A stretch of DNA of 64,000 bases from contig CAKKRK010000020.1 in the NCBI GenBank assembly GCA_919902665.1, forward strand, positions 124,001-188,000. The letters are read 5' to 3'. The position numbers were made by a program, and so were the translations under genes. This document shows, in pieces, positions 16,412 through 25,136 of the stretch. Origin of the DNA: Nitrospiraceae bacterium (lineage in GTDB: Bacteria > Nitrospirota > Nitrospiria > Nitrospirales > Nitrospiraceae). Under the pieces are notes generated by a model, which saw only the letters and a list, made by a program, of their open reading frames with translations, did not search any database and had not been told where the DNA came from. The number at the start of each line of letters is the position of its first letter. Position 1 is the first letter of the stretch.

Positions 16412-16946
16412 AGCTCAAGACCCGCACGGTTGCATCGAGATTGACCGGATTGTCGAATTTGGGGCGGATCTGCAGGTGGCGAACCTGAAGGTCGTACGGG
16501 GCTTGATCAATGGCCACGAGTAATGCCAGCAAGTCCGGCAATTGGATGCCGTCCAATCGGAGATCGACGGCCGTTTCTTCGTAGCCTTGCGCCAGTGATT
16601 GGACTTGCGGTTGCATGCTGGTGATGCGCTCGCGCACATGGGCGGTGGTGGCCGCTTCCTCCATGAACGTCAGCAGGGAGAAGTGGCTGTCGGCTCCGGG
16701 CATGCGACTCTCGGTCTTGGTCAGGCGCTCCCGTTTGGCGAGATAGGCTTGGCCGAGCACCGTGAGTTCGGCCAGCTCTTTCTGCTTTCGAATCTCTTGG
16801 CGCCCGAGGCGGTCCAGGGTGTCCAACAGAGGGTCGACGATCAGGATAAAGAGGAGGCTGAGGCCAAGCACGATGCCGCCTGCCAGGACAAGGGTGCGCT
16901 CACGCTGCGACATCTGGCGCCAGCGTTCTCGAACGCTCTGCGTCAT
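16398..16946 (-). CDS. gspM: Type II secretion inner-membrane protein GspM
   Basis: A 182-residue bitopic protein. A short basic N-terminus (MTQSVRERWRQMSQRERTL) precedes one membrane helix (about 19-42) and a periplasmic ferredoxin-like domain. This is the GspM/PilO architecture, which pairs with GspL. Its start overlaps the gspL stop (ATGA), supporting co-translation. Sequence identity within GspM is always low, so the call leans on topology and position. Confidence 0.8.
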   Translation of the reverse strand: MTQSVRERWRQMSQRERTLVLAGGIVLGLSLLFILIVDPLLDTLDRLGRQEIRKQKELAELTVLGQAYLAKRERLTKTESRMPGADSHFSLLTFMEEAATTAHVRERITSMQPQVQSLAQGYEETAVDLRLDGIQLPDLLALLVAIDQAPYDLQVRHLQIRPKFDNPVNLDATVRVLSYAKS

Positions 16947-18526
16947 GACTTCTCCACCGTGACCGTGATTCGAAAGACGACTTGATTGGGGCTTGCGCCC
17001 ACTCGGGTTTCCGTCACCGCGACATCTTTCAATCGAGGGCTCGAGGCGAAGGTTTGCTTGAGTCGCTCCACGGCGTCGAAGGAGATCGTCTCACCCTCCA
17101 TGAGGACGGTCGTTCCGTCGACGGTCAGTTCGCGCACCTTGACCGTCGTTCCGGGCGGGAGTTGTTTCACGAACGTTGAGAGCGTGTGTAGGACCTTGCC
17201 CTCCGCCGTATCGACGGCGCCGAGTGCTTTATCCAGGACTCCGATGCGGTACTGGGCTTGATCGAGCTCTTCTCCTGGCGCCGCACCCGGTCCAAAGAAC
17301 TGCTCATACTGGCTGTGCAGGGTCGTTTTCAGTCGAGCGACCCGCTGGTCGTGCAGCCAGAAGTGAATCGAGAAATCCATGATCGCCAGGATAGCAATGA
17401 CCAGACCGGCGGCGATCGCCAGGCGACGGTCTTGTTTGGTCGTGGCGCTGTCGGGCAACGCTGCGTCGGTGACGCCTTTGAGATCGAGCGCGAGTTCCAT
17501 GGGCGCCGACGCGAATCGCCATCGCGGTCGGATGATCTTGGGGTGAATCGCCAAGCCGAACGCGATGGAGAATGCCCGTGGGGTGTCGGCTCCGAACCCT
17601 TGGCGAGGTCCGACCGGATAGAGTCCCAATTGTCGCGAGAGGTAGCCGCCGACTTCTTGAAGTTTTGACCCGCCTCCGCATACCCAACAGTGCGTCAAGC
17701 GGCTGCGCTCGTTGCCCAGCTGGGCCTGCAAGGTGATGCGGAGCTCTTTCAGGATCGGCTCTAACAACCCGTGGACTTGCTCCACGGCCATCGTCCGTTT
17801 CAGACGCTCAGCGCCGGCGAAACTACAGGCGTGCCGGACAGCCAGGGCATGCGTCAGATGATTGCCGCCCCACAGGATCGTTCGCAGGAGCAGAGGACGT
17901 CCTCCCTGTACGAGGCAGAGCGTCGTCTTCGAGGCTCCGACGTCGATGATGGCGAGGTCTTGCGGGACGGCCGCTCCTTCTTCTTGCAGATATTGCGTGA
18001 CGGAGAAGAGGGCCATCGCGTCGACATTGATCGCCGAGGGTTCCACATCGGCTTGGGCCAGAAATCGGAGATGCTCCGCGACCTTGTCTCTCGGCGCGGC
18101 CGTGACCAGGACCTCCGAGCCCTTGCTTTCGCGGGCCAGGCCTTCCGCTGTATGTCCGGGCGGCAAGATCAGGCTTCCGATCGCAAGATCTTCGAGCGGC
18201 ATCGGAACGAGATTCTCGACCTCAAAGGGGACGACTTGAGCGAGCTTGGTCGAATCCTTGAAGGGGAAGGAGAGGGTTCTGACGAACAGATCCTGACAAG
18301 GAATCGCGGTCACCAATCGGTCGGTGGCATAGAGTCCGTTACGCCAGAGGAATCCGCGCAGCGACTGCACGCGTCGAGCCGGTTCGAGATCTTCGGGACG
18401 GGAGAACGGGAGGGGCTGTTGAAAGTAATCGATCGTTTCGCGCCCGCTCAGACGGCGGCGGAAACGCACGGCCTTCAAGCCCGTTTGTCCGATGTCCAGT
18501 CCGACACATTCGTTTGTGATCGACAT
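16943..18526 (-). CDS. gspL: Type II secretion GspL with PilM/PilN architecture
   Basis: GspL couples the GspE ATPase to the inner-membrane platform. Residues 1 to about 330 are an actin-like PilM-type domain (VGLDIGQTGLKAVRF, LAIIDVGASKTTLCLV, HCWVCGGGSKL). A single membrane helix near 370-390 (LAIAAGLVIAILAIMDFSIHF) is followed by a coiled segment and a PilN-like periplasmic domain ending VVFRITVTVEKS. At 527 residues it is longer than enterobacterial GspL (about 400) and keeps the PilM fold clearly recognisable. It is translationally coupled to gspM. Confidence 0.85.
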   Translation of the reverse strand: MSITNECVGLDIGQTGLKAVRFRRRLSGRETIDYFQQPLPFSRPEDLEPARRVQSLRGFLWRNGLYATDRLVTAIPCQDLFVRTLSFPFKDSTKLAQVVPFEVENLVPMPLEDLAIGSLILPPGHTAEGLARESKGSEVLVTAAPRDKVAEHLRFLAQADVEPSAINVDAMALFSVTQYLQEEGAAVPQDLAIIDVGASKTTLCLVQGGRPLLLRTILWGGNHLTHALAVRHACSFAGAERLKRTMAVEQVHGLLEPILKELRITLQAQLGNERSRLTHCWVCGGGSKLQEVGGYLSRQLGLYPVGPRQGFGADTPRAFSIAFGLAIHPKIIRPRWRFASAPMELALDLKGVTDAALPDSATTKQDRRLAIAAGLVIAILAIMDFSIHFWLHDQRVARLKTTLHSQYEQFFGPGAAPGEELDQAQYRIGVLDKALGAVDTAEGKVLHTLSTFVKQLPPGTTVKVRELTVDGTTVLMEGETISFDAVERLKQTFASSPRLKDVAVTETRVGASPNQVVFRITVTVEKS

Positions 18527-18547
18527 GAATCTACTTGAGTCTCATCT

Positions 18548-18612
18548 TTCTTGTTGTGAATGTCATGTTGTCGGAATACGTGAACCATGAACCTTGGAAC
18601 GTGACACTTCCG
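18548..18612 (-). repeat. Degenerate heptamer repeat between gspN and gspL
   Basis: Short recurring words (GTGAATGTCATGTTG; ACGTGAACCATGAACC) fill the only sizable gap in the 3' half of the gsp operon. The pattern is weaker than in the other tracts. Confidence 0.4.
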
Positions 18613-18619
18613 AACTACT

Positions 18620-19504
18620 TTACAATGCAATCCTCGCTTGTGCCAAGGTCCCGACGATCTTGACGGTCATAGGCGTTCCAGGTGGTGGCGAGGGAAAGCC
18701 CAGTGTACCGGCCTTCGAGGCAAATCCGGGGCCCGGGACGACCGTGACCGTGAGATTCACGTGGCTCTGTTGTATGGGTTGCTGGAGGGTAAGGTATCCT
18801 TCGCCCGTAAAGGAGCCGTCGATGCCATCGCCCTTCAGTTGAGTCACATCACAACGGAGGTCGCGGCATGCCAGGCCGGCCGAGACCTGGCTGAATGTGA
18901 GCGACAGGGTGCGCCCGTTTCCGAGCGGAATCTGATCGATCACCAGGTCCGTCGCTTCGGCGGTCCACGTGCCTTCCCCCTTCATCGCGGTGACGGTCGC
19001 CTGGCCGGAATTGACCCGGTGGGAGAAGTTGCCGGTGAGCGTGCCGTGCGTGACGTAGCGGCGGAGGAGTTTGGACAGGTCCACGTGCTGCACCTGTCCC
19101 TTGATCGTGATGGGGCCGTCGAAGGAAAGTGACGAGGCCGTGATGGTGCTTTTCGCGAGATCTGTCGAGGACGCGGTTTCCGTCAGTTTTGCGACGATAT
19201 CGAGCCCGAGCGTGCCGCTTAATGCCGATGTGACGCCGAGCTTGGCCTGCAACGCAGCCAATTGGATCGGGGTCCAGTTCGGTTTTGATAAGGTAACGTT
19301 TTGCCATTCAAGGCTTGGCGGGAGCCCCACAGTCCAATAGGCCACTCGGACGTCCATCCCCGTGGCCCGCGTGAGTTCCGCCACGATCCTCGCCTGGAGC
19401 ATTCCATACGGGAACGTCGCGATCAGGCACAACACCAGGATGGAGATCCCCCCTCCCGTCCACACCAGGATTTCTCGCCATGCTTCAGGCCATTTGATGG
19501 TCAT
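18620..19504 (-). CDS. gspN: Type II secretion protein GspN
   Basis: I start at MTIKWPEAW (ATG 19504), which overlaps the gspJ stop as ATGA; the longer ORF adds 36 residues inside gspJ. One N-terminal membrane helix (about 14-34) precedes a periplasmic beta-rich domain with AsmA-like character (LAALQAKLGVTSALSG, ITIKGQVQHVDLSKLL). GspN occurs in some type II systems and its role is not fully defined. The 294-residue length and its place between gspJ and gspL fit. Confidence 0.75.
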   Translation of the reverse strand: MTIKWPEAWREILVWTGGGISILVLCLIATFPYGMLQARIVAELTRATGMDVRVAYWTVGLPPSLEWQNVTLSKPNWTPIQLAALQAKLGVTSALSGTLGLDIVAKLTETASSTDLAKSTITASSLSFDGPITIKGQVQHVDLSKLLRRYVTHGTLTGNFSHRVNSGQATVTAMKGEGTWTAEATDLVIDQIPLGNGRTLSLTFSQVSAGLACRDLRCDVTQLKGDGIDGSFTGEGYLTLQQPIQQSHVNLTVTVVPGPGFASKAGTLGFPSPPPGTPMTVKIVGTLAQARIAL

Positions 19505-20124
19505 GATGCGCCGATCGTCACCCATTCCCGCACCGTCCATGGAACGGCATCGGGGTATTGAAATGTCACTTCGATCAACAAGGCCTTGGGGAGTTTTTGG
19601 ACCGCGGGCCATTCGTCGATCCAGATCCGGTTCTGGTCATCGTAATAGCGAATGTTGAACGCGTGGACACGGTCGGCCAGTTCCATCTGGCTCAACGACT
19701 CATGCGTATCCGTCAGCGTATAGAGATTCCGACGGACGAACCGAATGAGCCGATCCCGCTCACGCGTGTACACCACGCGAACCGTCTCGCTTTCCTTGGC
19801 GGCCGACGTGCTCAATTCCTGACTCATCGCAAGGATGGCGAGGATGTCGGCCGGTTGTCCGTCCTGCGTCCCGTTCGTTCCCACCCATGGGTACTGGGGA
19901 GTGCGTTTGCTGAGCGCAATTTCTTCGGCCATGAGACGCAATATTCGTCTGATCGTTTGTTCCTTCGCCACATGGTCTCGTCCCGCTTCCACGGCTCTCG
20001 TTGTCATGACGAGCGACCCGAAGACCATGGCGCCGACCATGCCGAGCAAGGCTACCGCCACCAAGACTTCGACGAGCGTAAAGCCCGCGCCGGACTTAAA
20101 AGGTGGAACGGCCGGCAAAGACAT
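19501..20124 (-). CDS. gspJ: Type II secretion minor pseudopilin GspJ
   Basis: A 207-residue pseudopilin. The leader MSLPAVPPFKSGAG/FTLVEVLVAVALLGMVG shows a canonical Gly/Phe cleavage site with Glu at +5, the PilD/GspO processing signature. The body contains MTTRAVEAGRDHVAKEQTIRRILRLM and a C-terminal beta region, as in tip pseudopilins. Its 5' end overlaps gspI by about 29 nt and its 3' end is coupled to gspN. Confidence 0.88.
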   Translation of the reverse strand: MSLPAVPPFKSGAGFTLVEVLVAVALLGMVGAMVFGSLVMTTRAVEAGRDHVAKEQTIRRILRLMAEEIALSKRTPQYPWVGTNGTQDGQPADILAILAMSQELSTSAAKESETVRVVYTRERDRLIRFVRRNLYTLTDTHESLSQMELADRVHAFNIRYYDDQNRIWIDEWPAVQKLPKALLIEVTFQYPDAVPWTVREWVTIGAS

Positions 20125-20533
20125 AGGTGCTGACCTCTATTGATTCTTCAAACTCGCCCCGCAGCCACGAGACTTTGATCCGGATCTCCCGAACCAACTC
20201 CAATGGAGTAGGGGCGATCGTCCGTTTCCATCTGTACCCGACCGCTCTCGGAACTGCTTGGATGTTGGTTTGTACACCAAGCGGGAGGTTCAGGAACTCC
20301 CCGCTGGTTTCCCCGATCGCATATTGTCCTGAAAGTTCAGTCTCCAATAGTTTCTCTTGGGCCAACAGGGTGGCGGAGGTCAGTTCGGACGCTCTCTCTT
20401 GAAGTTCCAGGTCGAAATTCCTGAGGCCAAGCAGAATCGGGAGCGCGATTGCCAGCAGGGCGATGGCGAGTAGCACTTCGAGTAGCGTGAATCCATCTTC
20501 GTTAGGCTTGGCTCGATGTCCATCGTGGGCCAT
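20096..20533 (-). CDS. gspI: Type II secretion minor pseudopilin GspI
   Basis: A 145-residue pseudopilin with leader MAHDGHRAKPNEDG/FTLLEVLLAIALLAIALPILL (Gly at -1, Glu at +5). TLLAQEKLLETEL is a GspI-like helix. The protein is short, as GspI is the smallest tip component. It lies between gspH and gspJ with tight spacing and overlap. Confidence 0.87.
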   Translation of the reverse strand: MAHDGHRAKPNEDGFTLLEVLLAIALLAIALPILLGLRNFDLELQERASELTSATLLAQEKLLETELSGQYAIGETSGEFLNLPLGVQTNIQAVPRAVGYRWKRTIAPTPLELVREIRIKVSWLRGEFEESIEVSTYVFAGRSTF

Positions 20534-20542
20534 TGCAATCTA

Positions 20543-21232
20543 CTACTGGTTCGGAACCAACCCTCTCTGCGAGGCTCCCGCCCCTCCTTGCTGGTTTGCC
20601 TTCAAGAGCAACCGGACTCGGTCGGGGATGATTGGGTTTAGGGGAGGGTCGAGTCGTTCATCGCTGACCCGAATTCTTCCTGTCAATGAATCGATCGCCA
20701 GTCCCAAGAGATTGTTCTTCGCATCCATCAGATACAGTGTGACCGGCTCAATCCGGCCATTGGCGAAGAAGGACACGTCGACACGTCCAGAAAATCGTTT
20801 GTCTTGGCCGATGGAGACCTCCGTAAATCGGATTGATTCCGGGAGCGTACGAGGGATCTTCCAGGCAGGATCAAGCGGGATCCGCTCCTCCTTGCCCTCC
20901 ACCAGCATCATCCAGTAGGTTCCCTGATCGATGTCGAGGTAGAGCTTCAGGGGCTTTTGGCTCGTGGTCGCCAGCCCTTGAACGGTTCGAAGGACGCCGA
21001 CCAGTTTCCGTCCTGTAGAGCTCAAGTCCTCGGTAAGACTGATCCGCGGGAAGACGACGGCCACGACAACAGTCAGGAGAAACAGGACGATCAGCATTTC
21101 GAGGATGGTGAAGCCTGTTGCAACGCGTAAGGGGTGAGAGGTGAAGGGTGAGGGGGATGGATGAAGGCATACGGCACGGCATAAGCCGTCACGCGGGGGT
21201 GTCTTCTCCAGTGACCAATAGCCGGTGACCAT
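20543..21232 (-). CDS. gspH: Type II secretion minor pseudopilin GspH with extended leader
   Basis: The pseudopilin core begins TG/FTILEMLIVLFLLTVVVAVVFPRI (Gly at -1, Glu at +5) and continues for about 189 residues, typical for GspH. The predicted leader is 40 residues, far longer than the usual 5-20. Most of it (HPSPSPFTSHPLRV) is encoded by heptamer repeat DNA, and the start codon itself lies in another repeat. I see no alternative in-frame ATG/GTG/TTG close to the cleavage site, so translation probably starts at 21232 or at a non-standard codon. Confidence 0.8.
   Translation of the reverse strand: MVTGYWSLEKTPPRDGLCRAVCLHPSPSPFTSHPLRVATGFTILEMLIVLFLLTVVVAVVFPRISLTEDLSSTGRKLVGVLRTVQGLATTSQKPLKLYLDIDQGTYWMMLVEGKEERIPLDPAWKIPRTLPESIRFTEVSIGQDKRFSGRVDVSFFANGRIEPVTLYLMDAKNNLLGLAIDSLTGRIRVSDERLDPPLNPIIPDRVRLLLKANQQGGAGASQRGLVPNQ
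21129..21232 (-). repeat. Heptamer repeats forming the gspH 5' coding region
   Basis: On the plus strand, GGTGAGA-GGTGAAG-GGTGAGG (21129-21158) and GTGACCA-ATAGCCG-GTGACCA (21213-21233 area) are 7-bp periodic. They encode the N-terminal leader of GspH, and the second covers its ATG. Confidence 0.65.
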
Positions 21233-21239
21233 TACCGTC

Positions 21240-21836
21240 CTATTCTTTGTCGAGGTTCCAATTGGTGATGTCGGCGTTCACGCCCTCCCCACCGACCTCG
21301 CCGTCCGTTCCAAGGGAGGTGATTTCGTACTCCACTTTGTACTCTCCTCGTTGGACCGGGCTGAGATATTTATAGGGATTGCTCCAGGGATCTTCCGGCA
21401 GCTTGGGCAGATATCCTCCGAGCTTCCATTTCTTCGGGATCACTCCGACGGCGGGCTTTTCAACGAGCGACTTGAGGCCCTGTTCGGTGGAGGGATAGAC
21501 ACCGTTATCCAGTTTATAGAGTTGCAGCGCTCCCTCGATATTACGAATCTGGACCTTAGCCGCCGTGCGCTTGGCGTCATCTGTTCTGCCCATGATGCGT
21601 GGGACGACCAGGGCTGCGAGAATGGCCAAGATGGCCACGACGACCATGATCTCGATGAAGGTGAAGGCCTGTTCCTCGTAGAAACGACGGCGTGACGAGT
21701 GTTGGGTGCTGAGTGCTGGGTGAAGACTGGAAGCTCCCTGCGTTCTTCTCCACATCATGATCATGGGCCAATGGTTTCGCTGCTCTCGTGTGCTCATCGA
21801 ATGCCTCCCTGTTCCTTTCTGCCTATCACGCATCAC
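21240..21836 (-). CDS. gspG: Type II secretion major pseudopilin GspG
   Basis: GspG is the main pseudopilus subunit. The core FTFIEIMVVVAILAILAALVVPRIMG and AKVQIRNIEGALQLYKLDNGVYPSTEQGLKSL are diagnostic, with PWSNPYKYLSPVQRGEYKVEYEI and the calcium-site end SLGTDGEVGGEGVNADITNW. Two oddities: residue -1 of the processing site is Ala (EEQA/FTF) rather than Gly, and the predicted leader is up to 57 residues, part of it encoded by heptamer repeat DNA (LHPALSTQHS). An internal ATG (Met25, Met27 or Met28) may be the true start. Confidence 0.9.
   Translation of the reverse strand: MMRDRQKGTGRHSMSTREQRNHWPMIMMWRRTQGASSLHPALSTQHSSRRRFYEEQAFTFIEIMVVVAILAILAALVVPRIMGRTDDAKRTAAKVQIRNIEGALQLYKLDNGVYPSTEQGLKSLVEKPAVGVIPKKWKLGGYLPKLPEDPWSNPYKYLSPVQRGEYKVEYEITSLGTDGEVGGEGVNADITNWNLDKE
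21698..21728 (-). repeat. Heptamer repeat in the gspG leader
   Basis: On the minus strand the tract reads CAGCACT-CAGCACC-CAACACT, a 7-bp period. It lies inside the gspG reading frame upstream of the prepilin cleavage site. Confidence 0.6.
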
Positions 21837-21855
21837 CCCTTCACAGAAGACTGTT

Positions 21856-23094
21856 TTATCGAACCATCTGGCCCATTTCGAAGATGGGCAAGAGAATCGC
21901 GACGACGATGAAGAGGACGACGGCGCCCATGGCTAGGATCATGACCGGCTCCATGAGCGAGGTCAAGCGGGCGATGACCCGTTCCACTTCTCCGTCGTAG
22001 ATTTGACTCACTCGGCGCAACATCTCCTCCATCTCGCCGCTCTTTTCACCGACGGCGATCATGTGGGTGACCAGGGCCGGAAATTCGCCGCTTCGCTTGA
22101 GCGGATCGGCGATCGTCTCGCCCTCGCGGATATTCTGCCGTGCCGCTTCGACCGTTTCTTCCAGCACGCGATTGTTCATGACGCGTTTCGAGACATCCAT
22201 CGCGTCGAGCAGCTGAACCCCGCTGGCCAACATCGTGGCCAGCGTGCTGGTGAGTCTGGAAATGGACACCATCCGCGCGACGTCTCCGATCAAGGGGAGT
22301 CTCAGGATCATCCGGTCCGCCATCATGCACCCAGCTCCGGTCCGAATGAACCGTCGTGCCATATAGAGGCCTCCGAGGAGAACCCCGACCAATACCATCC
22401 AGTAGTCGGCAAAGAACTGGCTGATGGACATCAAGGCGACCGTCGGCCACGGCAAGGCTTGTTTCTGTTGCGCGAACACCATCGTAATCTTGGGAACGAC
22501 AAACGTAATGAGGAAAAAGAGGATCGCCGACCCGATCACGAGCATGATGAGCGGGTAGAGCATCGCATTGGTGACTTTGTTCCTCAGGGCCAGTTGTTTC
22601 TCCAAGAACTCTGTAAGCCGGAACAGAATCTGATCCAGCGCACCACTGGTCTCGCCGGCTCGTACCATGTGCACATAGATCGGAGAGAAATCCTTCCCGT
22701 ATGTCTCCAAGACGGCACTCAATGCTTTCCCCCCCCGGACTTGCTCTCGGATATCGGCGAGGAGCGCCTTGATGGGTTTCTTCTCGGCTTGGTCCACTAA
22801 GACGCCGAGGGCTTCGACCAACGGAAGGCCGGCTACGAGCAGTGTCGCAAACTGCCTGGTCAGGAGGGCCAGGTCGGTGGAGGCGAGAGTGGCCGATCGG
22901 CCGATGGATCGCTCGGTGCGGCCGGGGGATTGTTCTTGCGAGTGGGGCGGGGCTTGGCCCTGCTCGACAACATCGGTCGGATAGACGCCCTCTTTCCTCA
23001 GTTTGAGGCGGGCGACCTTGGGGTTCTCCGCATCGATGATCCCGGTTGTGGTTCCGCCGTCGTTTCGGTAGCCCTGGTATTGATAGACCGGCAT
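21856..23094 (-). CDS. gspF: Type II secretion inner-membrane platform protein GspF
   Basis: A 412-residue polytopic protein with two repeated GspF/PilC cytoplasmic domains. ALLTRQFATLLVAGLPLVEAL and RLTSTLATMLASGVQLLDAMDVS are the paired signature helices, each followed by HMVRAGETSGALDQIL or HMIAVGEKSGEMEEML. Three membrane segments lie near 178-200, 230-250 and 385-408. The N-terminus MPVYQYQGYRNDGG matches the family start. It follows gspE by 97 nt. Confidence 0.94.
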   Translation of the reverse strand: MPVYQYQGYRNDGGTTTGIIDAENPKVARLKLRKEGVYPTDVVEQGQAPPHSQEQSPGRTERSIGRSATLASTDLALLTRQFATLLVAGLPLVEALGVLVDQAEKKPIKALLADIREQVRGGKALSAVLETYGKDFSPIYVHMVRAGETSGALDQILFRLTEFLEKQLALRNKVTNAMLYPLIMLVIGSAILFFLITFVVPKITMVFAQQKQALPWPTVALMSISQFFADYWMVLVGVLLGGLYMARRFIRTGAGCMMADRMILRLPLIGDVARMVSISRLTSTLATMLASGVQLLDAMDVSKRVMNNRVLEETVEAARQNIREGETIADPLKRSGEFPALVTHMIAVGEKSGEMEEMLRRVSQIYDGEVERVIARLTSLMEPVMILAMGAVVLFIVVAILLPIFEMGQMVR

Positions 23095-23191
23095 GATCAG
23101 CAGACTCCGGATGCATCAGGCTGGACCGACCGGTGCCCGACAGTCCATGATCGAACCGGCTCGAGGAGACGGTCAGTGCCTCGGTGCCACA

Positions 23192-24943
23192 TTAGTCGAC
23201 GTCGATTTCCTGTTGCGTGATCCGCATGACTTCTTCCAGCGTGGTCTGGCCTTGGAGGACGCGTTGGGCACCCTCCTGTTTCAACGTCACCATGCCGTTC
23301 GTGATCGCGGCGTGTTTGATGGCTGTCGAGTCGGCTTTGCTGCCGATGAGCCGCCGAATGTCGTCGTTGAGCACCATGAGCTCAAAAATTCCGATGCGCC
23401 CGCGATAGCCGGTTTGGGAACAGGCGGCACATCCGGCTCCTCGATAGAGGGTCACGGTGGACCCAGGCGCGACGTCCAAACGACTGAGTTCTTCATCGCT
23501 TGGCGCATAGGGACGCTTGCAGTCCGGACAAATTCTTCTCAGCAGGCGTTGGGCCAGGACCGCCACGACCGACGAGGCGACCAGAAACGGTTCGATCCCC
23601 ATATCAATCAGACGGGTGGCGGCGCTCGCCGCATCGTTCGTATGCAGGGTGGAAAACACCAAGTGTCCGGTGAGGGAGGCATGAATGGCGATCTCCGCCG
23701 TTTCGCGGTCTCGAATCTCACCGATCATGATGACATCAGGGTCTTGCCGGAGAATCGAGCGCAGTCCGGCGGCAAACGACAAGTTGATCTTGGGGTTCAC
23801 TTGCATCTGTCCGATGCCGAGCAGTTGGTACTCCACGGGATCTTCGACCGTGATGATATTCTTGTCCGGCGCATTGATATGGCTCAGGGCGGCATAGAGG
23901 GTTGTGGTTTTGCCGCTTCCCGTGGGGCCGGTTACGAGAATAATCCCGTGCGCCAATTGGATCAGTTGATGGATCACGGCCAGTCGCTCTTTGGAGAAGC
24001 CCATTTCCGAGAGGTTCAGCAGGCGGTTTTCCTTCTCCAGTAATCGCAAGACGACCCGCTCGCCGTGCGAGGTGGGTAAGACCGAGACTCGAAGGTCGAC
24101 ATCTTTCCCGGAGGTTCGGATGGCGAACCGGCCGTCTTGGGGCAAGCGCTTCTCGGCAATGTTGAGACCGGCCATGATCTTGAGGCGCGCGATAATGCTG
24201 GCTTGCAAATGTTTGGGTGGTGTAAGGACTGGATAGAGCACGCCGTCGATGCGATACCTCACCACCAACCCTCGCTCGAACGATTCGAAATGGATGTCGC
24301 TCGCTCGTTGTCGAACCGCTTGAAACAGCACCGAGTTGACTAATCGAATGATCGGCGCTTCGTCGGTGGCATCCAGCAAGTCTTGCGGTTCATCGAGTTC
24401 GTGTGCGAGTTGGTCGAGGCTCTGGTTGGCCGCGATGTCTTCCATCACTTGTTCCGCACCGGCCGGATTGGCAATTTCGTCGTAGGCTCGGTTCAAGCAG
24501 GCCAGTAGCGCGACACTGGTGGTCAAGATCGGTTTAATCGGTTTGCCCAACAGTAATCGAAGGTCGTCCAGCGCGACGGTTTCCAGAGGATCGGTGGATG
24601 CGGTCAGAATAGCCCCTTCTTCATATCGGAGCGGCAAGACTCGATAGCGTCGACAAAACGCGATGGGGATTTTCTTAATCAGTTCGTGATCCACATGGGT
24701 GGTGTCGAGCTGAGGCATCCAGGACATCTCAAATTGTTGGGCGAGCGCCTCGAGCACCTGCTCTTCCCTCAGGAGGCGCAGATGCAGCAGCACTTCTCCC
24801 AGCAGGCCACCTTTTTCGTGCTGGTAGGCTAAGGCCTCCTCAAGTTTTGAGTCCAAGAGATTGAACTTTTCCTCAAGAATACGTCCCAAGAGCGGGCGAT
24901 GAACGCGAGGAATGGACTGATCGTTGTCGAGCTGTTCGGACAA
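23192..24943 (-). CDS. gspE: Type II secretion ATPase GspE
   Basis: GspE is the hexameric ATPase that powers pseudopilus assembly. The N-terminal region (about 15-130) has GspE_N/MshEN-like helices (LLGEVLLHLRLLREEQVLEAL). The ATPase core shows Walker A TGPTGSGKTTTLYAAL, Asp box EDPVEYQLLGIGQMQVN, Walker B DPDVIMIGEIRDRETAEIA and His box TGHLVFSTLHTNDA. The tetracysteine zinc module CPDCKR...CAACSQTGYRGRIGIFE is present. At 583 residues it is complete. The C-terminus ends EVMRITQQEIDVD. Confidence 0.95.
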   Translation of the reverse strand: MSEQLDNDQSIPRVHRPLLGRILEEKFNLLDSKLEEALAYQHEKGGLLGEVLLHLRLLREEQVLEALAQQFEMSWMPQLDTTHVDHELIKKIPIAFCRRYRVLPLRYEEGAILTASTDPLETVALDDLRLLLGKPIKPILTTSVALLACLNRAYDEIANPAGAEQVMEDIAANQSLDQLAHELDEPQDLLDATDEAPIIRLVNSVLFQAVRQRASDIHFESFERGLVVRYRIDGVLYPVLTPPKHLQASIIARLKIMAGLNIAEKRLPQDGRFAIRTSGKDVDLRVSVLPTSHGERVVLRLLEKENRLLNLSEMGFSKERLAVIHQLIQLAHGIILVTGPTGSGKTTTLYAALSHINAPDKNIITVEDPVEYQLLGIGQMQVNPKINLSFAAGLRSILRQDPDVIMIGEIRDRETAEIAIHASLTGHLVFSTLHTNDAASAATRLIDMGIEPFLVASSVVAVLAQRLLRRICPDCKRPYAPSDEELSRLDVAPGSTVTLYRGAGCAACSQTGYRGRIGIFELMVLNDDIRRLIGSKADSTAIKHAAITNGMVTLKQEGAQRVLQGQTTLEEVMRITQQEIDVD

Positions 24944-25136
24944 TTTACCCTGACCTCTTCTGCCTGGAGACCCGCGCCATTATTGGTTGTTTCTCCACTC
25001 TGCCACTATCTCGCTCGTAAAGATACTCTCCCTTCCAACGGCCTGGCAAGGACAGCTCGCCTTCCTTGCGTGCCATGAAGGCGTTGAAGAGTGCCAGTTG
25101 ACAGGAATACGAAGGGGCAGCGTGCTGACTGTCGTG

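Noticed and set aside
17771-18538. 255-aa plus-strand ORF opposite gspL
   Set aside because: Shadow of gspL; no ribosome-binding site and low-complexity Arg/Asp-rich translation.
22046-23116. 356-aa minus-strand ORF overlapping gspF in another frame
   Set aside because: Pro/Arg-rich translation without domains; gspF in the correct frame has full family signatures.
23093-24043. 316-aa plus-strand ORF opposite gspE
   Set aside because: Antisense shadow of the conserved ATPase gene.
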